A stretch of DNA of 64,000 bases from Rhodoblastus sp963704565. Lineage in GTDB: Bacteria; Pseudomonadota; Alphaproteobacteria; Rhizobiales; Beijerinckiaceae. Position numbers and translations under genes: made by a program. The stretch covers positions 248,001 to 312,000 of the forward strand of contig OY969917.1 of NCBI GenBank assembly GCA_963704565.1. Direction: 5' to 3'. The notes beneath the pieces were generated by a model that was not told where the DNA came from, made no database searches, and saw only the letters and a program-made list of their open reading frames with translations. Positions 34,189 to 43,730 of this stretch are shown piece after piece (the stretch's first letter is position 1; each line of letters starts with the position of its first letter).

Positions 34189-34275
34189 CTAGAGCTCGTT
34201 CACCGAACGAGCTCTAGTTTTTTGTTTTCACGCATTTTATTAACGCGAACCGGCATCCACTTCGCTTGAAAATGC
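34189..34275 (+). repeat. Two-hairpin intergenic repeat, copy 4 (variant)
   Basis: A perfect 13-bp stem CTAGAGCTCGTTC / GAACGAGCTCTAG is followed by TTTTTTGTTTTCACGCAT and a second hairpin GCATTTT...AAAATGC around AACCGGCATCCACTTCGC. The order stem, TTGTTTT linker, ACGCAT, stem matches the other copies although the stems differ. The first stem plus T-run would also work as a terminator. Confidence 0.75.
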
Positions 34276-34280
34276 TTGTC

Positions 34281-34400
34281 TTATGACTCTCTGCGCCGTT
34301 GAGGCGAAAATGGAACCGCTGGGAGAGGGTGGCAGCCCTCTCGTCAGCGGCGAGGGTCGGATCGTGAAAACGCACCCCTTTGGGTGAGACAGGCCTAATT
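34281..34400 (+). ncRNA. Candidate structured RNA
   Basis: CCGCTG-G-GAGAGGG (34316-34329) pairs with CCCTCTC-GT-CAGCGG (34336-34350) around TGGCAG, a 13-bp interrupted stem. A second stem CACCC / GGGTG lies at 34373-34386. The segment has no coding capacity and sits between mobile DNA and ribH. I recognise no known RNA family. This is a guess from structure alone. Confidence 0.25.
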
Positions 34401-34553
34401 CAGTGACAGCGCCTCGCCGTTCGAACTCGAAAGATACCGCTCACACAACCCGTCGTCGCCCAAATGTGCAGCTATCGGCGCCATGATCCGCCTCCCGTGA
34501 TTTACGACGAAGCCGGTTAGCTGCTTCGATTCGTCCGAGGAATCCGCCTTTAC

Positions 34554-34631
34554 AGCATTCTGATCGCCGTCGGCGGCGCCATCGTGGCGCTGCCGGCCTA
34601 TCGGGTGTTCCGCTACAATAGAAACGTGTAA
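34554..34631 (+). pseudogene. Remnant of a GlsB/YeaQ/YmgE-type membrane protein gene
   Basis: The frame reads SILIAVGGAIVALPAYRVFRYNRNV and then TAA. This looks like the last transmembrane segment and Arg-rich end of transglycosylase-associated (GlsB/YeaQ/YmgE) stress proteins. An in-frame stop lies about 35 bp upstream, so the N-terminal two thirds is missing. The short length leaves room for chance. Confidence 0.35.
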
Positions 34632-34813
34632 ACCGCGCACTGCCTAGCTCTAGCTGCATGGAGTCCCGAGCGGCGAGCTGCCGGGGCGCGCCGCCGTCGC
34701 TTTCGTCTCCGGCGCCTTGATTTCGGGCCTTCCACGATTGGCGGGTTGCGCCAAATCGGCGCGCGTACTACTCAACTCGCCTTTCCGGCAGCGTGTAGAG
34801 CACAGGAAGCCCA

Positions 34814-35296
34814 ATGGCCGAGCCCAGTCGAGCGCCCGAAGCGCGGATTTCCGCCCCGGGAACGCATTTTCTCATCGTCGAGGCGCGGTTTTACGACGCC
34901 ATCGGCGCCTTGCTGCTCGAAGGCGCGACCAAAACGCTCGCCGAGGCCGAAGCGCGCTGGACGGTCGCGCGCGCGCCGGGCGCGCTGGAGATCCCGGCGG
35001 CCGTCGCGATCCTGCTCGACGCCGCCGAAAAGGCCGGCGCGCCTTATGACGGCGTCGTCACGCTCGGCTGCGTGGTGCGCGGCGCGACCTATCATTTCGA
35101 GATCGTCGCCGGCGAAAGCGCCCGCGCCTTGATGGACCTCGCGGTCGCGCGGCAAATCCCGCTCGGCAACGGCATTGTGACCACCGAGAACGAAGGGCAG
35201 GCTTTCGAGCGCGCCGACCCCAAAAAACTCGACAAGGGCGGCGACGCCGCCCGCGCCGCCCTGATCATGCATGTTTTGAAACAGGGATCGCGTTGA
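34814..35296 (+). CDS. ribH: 6,7-dimethyl-8-ribityllumazine synthase
   Basis: RibH makes the lumazine precursor of riboflavin from a pyrimidine and a 4-carbon phosphate. The 160-residue protein has the conserved APGALEIPAAV block, TLGCVVRGATYHFEIV with the catalytic His, and the IPLGNGIVTTENEGQAFERA block. AGGAAG lies upstream of the ATG. The stop overlaps the ATG of nusB by one base (TGATG), the usual ribH-nusB pairing in bacteria. Confidence 0.97.
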   Translation: MAEPSRAPEARISAPGTHFLIVEARFYDAIGALLLEGATKTLAEAEARWTVARAPGALEIPAAVAILLDAAEKAGAPYDGVVTLGCVVRGATYHFEIVAGESARALMDLAVARQIPLGNGIVTTENEGQAFERADPKKLDKGGDAARAALIMHVLKQGSR

Positions 35297-35751
35297 TGGC
35301 GGCCGAGAATCGATCCGCCGCGCGGCTGGCGGCGGTCCAGGCGCTTTATCAGATGGAGCTGGCCCAGAAGGGGCTGAACGATATTTTCGCCGAATTCGAA
35401 ACCTGGTGGATCGGCCGCGAGGTCGAGGGTGAACAGTACAAGCCGGCCGAAATAGCCTTTTTCCGCGCGATCGTCGCCGGCGTGGTGGAAAATCAGGTCG
35501 AGATCGACCGCGCCGTCGACAAGACCCTCGCCGACGGCTGGCCGCTGCGGCGGGTCGAGGCTCTTATGCGCGCGATACTGCGGGCGGGGGCCTTCGAATT
35601 GCTGCATCGCGCCGACATTCCGGCGCGGGTGGCGATCAAGGAATATGTCGATGTCGCCGGCGCCTTTTTCGACCGCGACGAGTTGGGCATGATCAACGCC
35701 GTCCTCGACGCCTTGGCGCGCAAGGTCCGGGCGGAAGAATTTCCGGCGTGA
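35296..35751 (+). CDS. nusB: Transcription antitermination factor NusB
   Basis: NusB, with NusE, binds boxA RNA and supports rRNA transcription. The 151-residue all-helical protein begins with RSAARLAAVQALYQMELAQ. It contains RRVEALMRAILRAGAFELLHRADIPARVAIKEYVDVAGAFFD and GMINAVLDALAR, the family core. Length is normal. It is coupled to ribH by the shared TGATG, and thiL follows after a 184-bp repeat region. Confidence 0.96.
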   Translation: MAAENRSAARLAAVQALYQMELAQKGLNDIFAEFETWWIGREVEGEQYKPAEIAFFRAIVAGVVENQVEIDRAVDKTLADGWPLRRVEALMRAILRAGAFELLHRADIPARVAIKEYVDVAGAFFDRDELGMINAVLDALARKVRAEEFPA

Positions 35752-35824
35752 TCGCGGCGGGGATCCCCCAACTGGCTCGCCATAGCCCGTCGATAGACGG
35801 GCGTCTCTCGACGCCCTATGGCTC

Positions 35825-35896
35825 GCCACCCTCCCCACAAGGGGGAGGGATTCCAACTTGCCGCAGCCCATCCCTCCCCCTTGTGGGGAGGGTGGC
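35825..35896. repeat. Perfect 27-bp inverted repeat between nusB and thiL
   Basis: Positions 35825-35851 and 35870-35896 are exact complements (core CCCTCCCCACAAGGGGGAGGG), each itself partly palindromic. A GCCCGT / ACGGGC hairpin lies just upstream at 35786-35801, within a second set of CGCCATAG / CTATGGCTCGCC repeats. This is a palindromic intergenic repeat that may separate expression of nusB and thiL. Confidence 0.8.
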
Positions 35897-35935
35897 CGCG
35901 CAAGCGGCCGGGTGGGGCTCGCTGGCGCCAGTCTC

Positions 35936-36900
35936 ATGAATGAAACCGACCTGATCGCCCGTTATTTCGCGCCGCTGGCCGGGCCGGAAGGCTTGGGCCT
36001 GGGCGACGACGCGGCGCTGCTGGCGCCGCCGGAGGGTTGCGATCTCGTTCTCACCGCCGACGCTTTGGTCGCCGGCCGGCATTTTTTCGCCGACGACCCG
36101 TCGGAGTCCGTCGCCACCAAGGCTTTGGGCGTCAATCTGTCCGATCTCGCCGCCAAGGGCGCCGAGCCGCTGGGCTTTCTGCTGACTTTGGCCTTGCCGC
36201 GCGACTGGACGGAGGCCTGGCTCGAAGATTTCGCCAAGGGTCTTGGCGCGGCGGCGAGAGCGGCCGGAATCGCGCTGTTCGGCGGCGACACGGTTTCGAC
36301 GCCGGGGCCGTTGACCTTGTCGATCACGGCATTGGGCGCGGTTCCCCGTGGACGCATGATCCGCCGCGCCGGGGCGCGGTTGGGCGACCTGCTTTATGTC
36401 AGCGGAACCATCGGCGACGCCGCTTTGGGCCTGATTCAACGCCGCGCGCGGGTCGAGGGGCGGGGGCGCCCGCCTGGGCCGACGATTTTCTGGTCGAGCG
36501 CTATTGGCGGCCACGGCCCCGTCTGGCGCTGATCCCGGCCTTGCGCCAATGCGCCAGCGCCGCCCTGGATGTGTCGGACGGGCTGATCGGCGACGCCCGC
36601 GCTTTGGCGCGCGCCAGCGGCGCGGCGGTGGAACTGAATCTGGCGCGCGTCCCGCTTTCGCCCGCCGCCGGGGCCGCGCTTGCCGCCGATCCGACCTTGT
36701 CCGACGCGGTCCTGACCGGCGGCGACGATTATGAAATTCTCTGCGCCGTGGCGCCGGACCACGCGGTGGGATTCGAGGAAAGCGCCGAAGCGGCGCGCGT
36801 CGCCGTCACCCGAATCGGCCGGATCGCGGAGGGGGAATCGATCCTCGGATCCGATGGCGCGCCGGTTTTTTTCGGGCGCGACCGTTTCAGCCATTTCTGA
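35936..36900 (+). pseudogene. thiL: Thiamine-monophosphate kinase gene with a frameshift
   Basis: ThiL phosphorylates thiamine monophosphate to the active diphosphate. The first frame from ATG 35936 gives GLGDDAALL, LTADALVAGRHFF, LGVNLSDLAAKGA, FGGDTVSTPG and GTIGDAALGL, all family blocks. After about 36450 the protein continues in another frame: WADDFLVERYW, ALRQCASAALDVSDGLIGDA, LTGGDDYEILC. The change equals loss of one base, most likely in the G-runs at about 36453-36470. Together the parts make about 320 residues, the normal length. Either the gene is dead or this is a sequence error in a homopolymer. Confidence 0.88.
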
Positions 36901-37078
36901 CCCGCCGGCGCCCCGGCGATCGGGTGCGACTTTTTTGATCGCCATGAGACATTGCGCGCCATTGCGGCGGGCGTGGCTTTGTGAAAGATTGCCGCTCACA
37001 AAAAATTGATCCCGGACAATGACCACGCCTGGAAGAGGGTGTCATTTGCCCCGGGATTTTGAAGAAGGGGCGGAACGA

Positions 37079-39217
<2,139 letters not shown>

Positions 39218-39243
39218 CAGGGCGCGCCTTTCAGGAAAAAACC

Positions 39244-39280
39244 AACCCCGCGGAGGCGATCCGCGGGGTTTTTGTTTTTC
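39244..39280. terminator. Bidirectional terminator between hppA and cbpM
   Basis: An 11-bp stem AACCCCGCGGA / TCCGCGGGGTT with loop GGCGA is followed by TTTTGTTTTT on the plus strand and TTGGTTTTTTCC on the minus strand. It serves both converging genes. Confidence 0.88.
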
Positions 39281-39317
39281 CAGGCCGCGGCGGATTTTCG
39301 CGCCAGCGGAATGCACA

Positions 39318-39605
39318 TCACTTCGCGCCGCGCTCCTGTTGCAGCGCCTTGACCGTGTCCATCAGGTCGCGCGTGACGCGGCGCAGGCCGTGAATCTGGT
39401 CGACCAGATCGAGGACGATCGGGACGCCCTCGCGATTGACCCCGAGATTGAGCAGGTCGCGGATGAAATGGGCGCGGGCGAGGTCGATGTCGGAAAATTC
39501 GCGCCCCGCTTCGGTGGCGCGCGGCAGGAGCCAGCCCTCCGCGCACCATGTTTCCAGCTCTTCGATCTCGATCCGCGCCTGAAGAATGAATGTGCGGCTT
39601 TGCAT
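39318..39605 (-). CDS. cbpM: Chaperone modulator CbpM
   Basis: CbpM binds and inhibits the DnaJ-like CbpA. The 95-residue MerR-like helical protein starts QSRTFILQARIEIEELETWCAEGWLLP and contains FSDIDLARAHFIRDLLNLGVNREGVPIVLDLVDQIHGLR, typical of the family. It starts 2 bp after cbpA on the same strand, the usual cbpAM order. Confidence 0.9.
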   Translation of the reverse strand: MQSRTFILQARIEIEELETWCAEGWLLPRATEAGREFSDIDLARAHFIRDLLNLGVNREGVPIVLDLVDQIHGLRRVTRDLMDTVKALQQERGAK

Positions 39606-39607
39606 CT

Positions 39608-40504
39608 TCAGCTCTCCGTGGCTTGGCGGGGGCTATATTCTCCGCGCCAGTCGGCGACGAATTTTTCCAGCTCCGGATCGGGCTTTTCGGGCAGCACGAT
39701 TTTCAGCGTGACGAATTCGTCGCCGCTGGTTCCGTCGAGACGCCGCGCGCCCTTGCCCTTCAGGCGCAGCACGGCGCCGGTGTTGGTCCATTTCGGCACT
39801 TTCATCATCACCTTGCCGGTCGGGGTCGGCGCGATGACCTCGCCGCCCAGCACCGCTTCGCGCAGCGAGATCGCCAGGTCGAGATGGATGTCGTCGCCCT
39901 TGCGGGTGAAAAGGCGGTGGGGACGGACCTCGATCTCGATCAGCGCGTCGCCGGGAGGCCCGTCGCCCAGGCCGGCTCGTCCCTTGCCGCGCAGGCGCAG
40001 AACCTGACCCTCGCGCGTTCCGGCCGGAATCTTGACGTCGAGCGCGGCGCCGTCCGGCAGCACGACCTGCCGTTCGCCGCCGTTGAGCGCCTCGAGAAAA
40101 TCCAGTTCCAGGCGGTAGCGAATGTCGGCGCCGCGCATATACGCCCGCGCCCGTCCGCCACGGGCGAACATCTGCGAGAGAATGTCGTCGGCGTCGCCGA
40201 AATCCTGGTAGCCCGCGTCGCTGGCGTAGGGCGAGGCGCCGTCGGAGAAATCGCGGTAATAGCGATGGGCCGGCCGCTCGGCGCCCGAGGCGTCGATTTC
40301 GCCGCGATCGAATTTGGCGCGTTTCTCCGCGTCGCCGAGAATGTCATAGGCGACCGTGACGTCCTTGAACCGCTCTTCGGCCTGCTTGTTGCCAGGATTG
40401 AGGTCCGGGTGAAGCTTCTTCGCCAGCCGCCGATAGGCTTTTTGAATGTCATCCTGGGAGGCGGATTTGTCGACTCCCAGCGTCACATAAGGGTCCGCGG
40501 ACAA
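39608..40504 (-). CDS. cbpA: DnaJ-class co-chaperone CbpA
   Basis: CbpA stimulates DnaK. The 298-residue protein has the J-domain with HPD at about residues 32-34 and a Gly/Asp-rich linker. The two C-terminal substrate-binding domains carry LDFLEALNGGERQVVLPDG, IPAGTREGQVLRLRGKG and the second-domain GGEVIAPTPTGKV. It lacks the zinc-finger CxxCxGxG repeats of true DnaJ, which defines the CbpA type. cbpM follows. Confidence 0.93.
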   Translation of the reverse strand: MSADPYVTLGVDKSASQDDIQKAYRRLAKKLHPDLNPGNKQAEERFKDVTVAYDILGDAEKRAKFDRGEIDASGAERPAHRYYRDFSDGASPYASDAGYQDFGDADDILSQMFARGGRARAYMRGADIRYRLELDFLEALNGGERQVVLPDGAALDVKIPAGTREGQVLRLRGKGRAGLGDGPPGDALIEIEVRPHRLFTRKGDDIHLDLAISLREAVLGGEVIAPTPTGKVMMKVPKWTNTGAVLRLKGKGARRLDGTSGDEFVTLKIVLPEKPDPELEKFVADWRGEYSPRQATES

Positions 40505-40954
40505 ATGGGCCTCCCGCCAAGGTGAGCGAAACCATGGCGAGTTTATTGCGAAGGGGGATCGTCAGGCAACCGATGAGACGCCGGCAGGGGGAGGCTGGCC
40601 GATTCTCTCAGAAGTTGGATCCTCCGCCAAACCCGGGGCGGTTCGCCCGGCAGAATATCAACGCCGTCAACATCGCCTTGACCAGAGGCCGTGCGGCCCT
40701 TGTTCCATGCGATGAGCAAGCGCCGGAGCGGCGGCAAAATGGCGCCCCACCACGTACCGCCCTCCGTAGAATTACGGAATAGGATCGGTCGAAATAGCGA
40801 TCTAATGATAGGGCCAATATAATATTGCTTCAAGATTTGGAGTCGCTGGCGCGGGTCAAAAAATTTGGAGTCGGGCGGCAGAGGCCGGCGACATAGAAAA
40901 TTTTGTTGGCACGATGTCACACTCGGGGTGACAGGCGCCCAACAGGAGGGCCGA
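40505..40954. other. 450-bp intergenic region, core to accessory boundary
   Basis: No credible gene. It contains a direct repeat ATTTGGAGTCG (near 40836 and 40863), a GTCAC / GTGAC hairpin at 40916-40932, and an AT-rich patch GGGCCAATATAATATTG near 40812. The latter could hold the promoter of the gene at 40955. Confidence 0.45.
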
Positions 40955-41272
40955 ATGATGAGTCCTGCTAAATCTTCCAAGAATGACGCCGTTGAGGCGC
41001 CCGCCATCATCGTTCAATTGCATAAGTCCATCCAGCAGCTGCCGGCGGAAGCGCGCGAGACCGATCCCTGTCTGAAAGATCTCGAACAAGCGGTGAAAAC
41101 CATCGTCGAGAGTGAGAGTCTGCATCCGGCGTTCGCAGAGCTGCACAAACTGGCGCCTTATCCGCATGTCGATGCGGACATCATCCACTATCCCCCAGCC
41201 ACGGACAAAAGCATAAGCCCCTATCCGGCTCCTTATCCCGATCACCACTCGAAACCCCATCCCAAGAAATAG
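40955..41272 (+). CDS. Hypothetical protein, first of an unrecognised cluster
   Basis: A 105-residue protein with AGGAGGG before its start (ATG 40955, or the adjacent ATG 40958). The first 75 residues are helical (IIVQLHKSIQQLPAEARETDPCLKDLEQAVKTIVESESLHPAFAELH). The last 30 are a Pro/His/Tyr-rich tail (YPPATDKSISPYPAPYPDHH). No signal peptide or known domain. It precedes the membrane protein at 41358 by 85 bp on the same strand. I do not recognise the family. Confidence 0.6.
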   Translation: MMSPAKSSKNDAVEAPAIIVQLHKSIQQLPAEARETDPCLKDLEQAVKTIVESESLHPAFAELHKLAPYPHVDADIIHYPPATDKSISPYPAPYPDHHSKPHPKK

Positions 41273-41357
41273 CGGCGGCGGTCATACCAGTCTCGGGCGG
41301 AAAAAGCCGCGAGCCGGTCGAAATGTCCGCAGGATCGGTCGACGGAGGAGTTCCGCC

Positions 41358-42443
41358 ATGTATAAGGCCAAAAACCACCCTACGCCTCACGAGCGAAAGC
41401 TTATCGAGGAAACCTACGGTGATAATTGGAGTCATGGCGACTATTTTCTGGTGGGTGTTAAATTAGAGCAGACGAAACATGGGAGGCCGCGCGCCATCGA
41501 CTTTTGTCCGGTGCCGACTAAAAAGGCTCCGGACACTTATGTGGCGCTGATGCTTCGGTTCGACCAGACATTGAGCGTATTGAGAACCTTGTTTCCAGAG
41601 GAAGATGCGCCGTCGGTCAAGAAATTCGACGAGTATTTTGGCCGGCTGGCCGAATTGGCGCGCACTGCGCTTGGCCAGGATCAGCCGCATTTGGGCGTGC
41701 TCGGTCTGCAGACCTTCCAGGACGAGGTCGTGATGCGGGAGGGCGGCCGGATCAAGAACAACTACGCTGTCAAACTGGGTCTGTTGGCCGCGGTTTTTGG
41801 GGCGTTGGCCACGGTTGTGTTCCTGCTTTCAAAGACGAGCTATCTGAATCTGAAAGACGCGATCACGTATCCAAACCTCTTCCTCATGCTGCTTGGCTGC
41901 TTTCTGGGGACGTGGCTGTCGTTCTCGATCCGTAAACCCGTGCTGACCTTCCCCGAATTGGCCGTCCCGGAGGAGGATCAGCTGCATCCGGCGGTCCGCC
42001 TGCTGTTTGTGGCCGGCCTGACCGTCGTCGTGTTCCTATTGTTGGCGACGGACGTCGTCAAAGTCACGATCGGTTCCTTCGATACAGGCGCCTTGCTGGG
42101 CTCGTCAGGTGGAATGAAGGCGATTCTGATCGGCTGCTTTTGCGGCATCGGCGAAAAAGCCTTGCCTCGTGTCCTGTCAAAGCGCAGCGACCAATTCGTG
42201 GTTGCGATCGGCGGCCATTCGGAGAAGGATGAAGGTGGCGGCGACTCGGCGAAGGACGAAGGCGGCGACTCGGCGAAGGAAAAGGGCGCCAGCCCCCCGG
42301 GGAAAACGGGAGCAGCTTCGAGCGCGCGCTCCGAGGCCGCCGTTCACCACGGCGCCGACCACAGGGAAAAGACGGAGGCGATTTCGACGGCGAGCCACGC
42401 GCCGAACGCCCATCACCACGCCGATTCGCACAAGAAATCGTAA
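41358..42443 (+). CDS. Membrane protein of unknown family
   Basis: A 361-residue protein with GGAGGAG before the ATG. Residues 1-135 are soluble. Four hydrophobic segments follow (LGLLAAVFGALATVVFLL, LFLMLLGCFLGTWLSF, LLFVAGLTVVVFLLLA and a shorter AILIGCFCGIG). The last 70 residues are a low-complexity tail with KDEGG/SAKDEGG repeats and many histidines (APNAHHHADSH). No motif tells its function. The His-rich end could bind metal, but this is only a composition guess. Confidence 0.65.
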   Translation: MYKAKNHPTPHERKLIEETYGDNWSHGDYFLVGVKLEQTKHGRPRAIDFCPVPTKKAPDTYVALMLRFDQTLSVLRTLFPEEDAPSVKKFDEYFGRLAELARTALGQDQPHLGVLGLQTFQDEVVMREGGRIKNNYAVKLGLLAAVFGALATVVFLLSKTSYLNLKDAITYPNLFLMLLGCFLGTWLSFSIRKPVLTFPELAVPEEDQLHPAVRLLFVAGLTVVVFLLLATDVVKVTIGSFDTGALLGSSGGMKAILIGCFCGIGEKALPRVLSKRSDQFVVAIGGHSEKDEGGGDSAKDEGGDSAKEKGASPPGKTGAASSARSEAAVHHGADHREKTEAISTASHAPNAHHHADSHKKS

Positions 42444-42579
42444 GGCGCCAGGCCACGACTGGCTCTCATGTCTGGAAAAGCCATTCCAGATGCGCCACGA
42501 TCCAGGAGGAACGGGTTTCCGGCGAAGAAAAATTGGCGACCGTTCGATCCGGAGGTTCCTGATCGGCCAGTGGCTTTGG

Positions 42580-42607
42580 TTGAATTAACGTATAACGTGA
42601 TTAAAAT
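42580..42607 (+). promoter_or_regulatory. Candidate promoter of the lipoprotein gene
   Basis: TTGAAT (42580-42585), 16 bases, then TAAAAT (42602-42607), in a locally AT-rich stretch 72 bp upstream of the lipoprotein start. The spacer contains the palindromic AACGTATAACGT. Confidence 0.4.
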
Positions 42608-42678
42608 ACAACAGATTTTGCTTAATAGTTGGGGTACTCTAAGACGCTTGGTATGCAATGAATGTTGGCGAGGGTTTC

Positions 42679-43563
42679 ATGAATTATCTGAAACTTGCTC
42701 TTAATGGAGCGGTGGCTCTTTTGCTTGGGGGGTGTGGAACCGTCGTTCCGAATATTACGGAGCCATATCAAAACGCTGACGACGAGCCGTTAATGGTTCT
42801 GAACATTGTGAGAAGCGTCCATTGCGAAGTCAAGAACGCGATCGAAGGCCTATTGGTCGACGATGCGTTAAATACACCGAAAGGGCAGAAGCCATTATTG
42901 AGCTGGCTGTATGGCTGGGGTGTCCAAATAAATCTTAATCTTACTGTTGAAGAAAAAACGGCCACCAGTCCAAATGTTTCTACTACCACGCCGCTCCATG
43001 ATTCAATCAGGTTATTTTCTGGCGGCGACAAGGTCGTAACCTCTCAATCCCGCTCGGTCGGGATTGGTGGGACGTTTTCAGCGGACGCGACTCGCGTCGA
43101 CAAACTATTTGCGTTCTATAAGATTTCCGATCTTGCTTCCGAAAAGCTGGATTGTCGCGGCATCAATCGGAATCCACTGGATGGCTCGTTGTTGCTTCAG
43201 GCCAATCTTGGAACGCGGGCGTGGCTGGCGGACATGGTCCTCCTGCAAAACAGCGGCGATGTGGCGTTCGCGACGAAAAACGCCGCGCCTTTCAACCAGA
43301 ACGTTATATCGCATGAGGTCAAATTCGAGGTCGTTACCGAGGGAAATGTGACCCCGGTATGGAAATTTGTGCCCATTTCGATGAGTCAGGGCAGCGCGCC
43401 GTTCTTTGATGCGAAACGAGATCGGACCCATGATTTGACCGTTACGCTGGGCCCGATCGATAAAACGGGAAATCAACTGGCGCCAACCCCATTCTTCGCA
43501 GCGGTTGTTTCGGATTTCGGCGCGACGGTGGGCAATGCGACGAAATCGTCCTCACAACCGTGA
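42679..43563 (+). CDS. Lipoprotein of unknown family
   Basis: A 294-residue protein with a lipobox signal: MNYLKLALNGAVALLLGGCG, where the Cys at residue 20 would be lipidated. The mature part starts TVVPNITEPYQNADDEPLMVLNIVRSVHCEV and is otherwise not recognisable; it looks mainly beta. It should face the periplasm, anchored in the outer or inner membrane. The ATG at 42679 has GAGGG upstream; 42658 is an alternative. GC content is lower than the surroundings, which suggests transfer. Confidence 0.65.
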   Translation: MNYLKLALNGAVALLLGGCGTVVPNITEPYQNADDEPLMVLNIVRSVHCEVKNAIEGLLVDDALNTPKGQKPLLSWLYGWGVQINLNLTVEEKTATSPNVSTTTPLHDSIRLFSGGDKVVTSQSRSVGIGGTFSADATRVDKLFAFYKISDLASEKLDCRGINRNPLDGSLLLQANLGTRAWLADMVLLQNSGDVAFATKNAAPFNQNVISHEVKFEVVTEGNVTPVWKFVPISMSQGSAPFFDAKRDRTHDLTVTLGPIDKTGNQLAPTPFFAAVVSDFGATVGNATKSSSQP

Positions 43564-43730
43564 ACGTCCGTTACTGTTGGCCCTTGCTTCCAATTTTTCG
43601 AAATCAAGGGCGCCTGCCGGCCAGTGTTTTTCGACCTTGCCGGTCGGCGCGGACGCCATCGGTTCTTTTCGGGGGCGGATGTGGCATAGGGTCGCGAACA
43701 TTGAAACTTCCGCGATAGGATAAGCGCTAG

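Larger units (their letters stand above)
33821..34813. other. 993-bp region: IS end, repeat, structured segment and gene remnant
   Basis: In order it holds the non-coding tail of the IS91-type element with its terminal inverted repeat (34113-34169), the two-hairpin repeat copy 4 (34189-34275), a hairpin-rich stretch at 34281-34400 and a fragment of a GlsB/YeaQ-like gene (34554-34631). The ribH leader completes it. No intact gene was found. No FMN-riboswitch core was recognised before ribH. Confidence 0.6.

Noticed and set aside
34660..34813. FMN riboswitch upstream of ribH
   Set aside because: None of the conserved FMN-aptamer core segments could be found in the leader.
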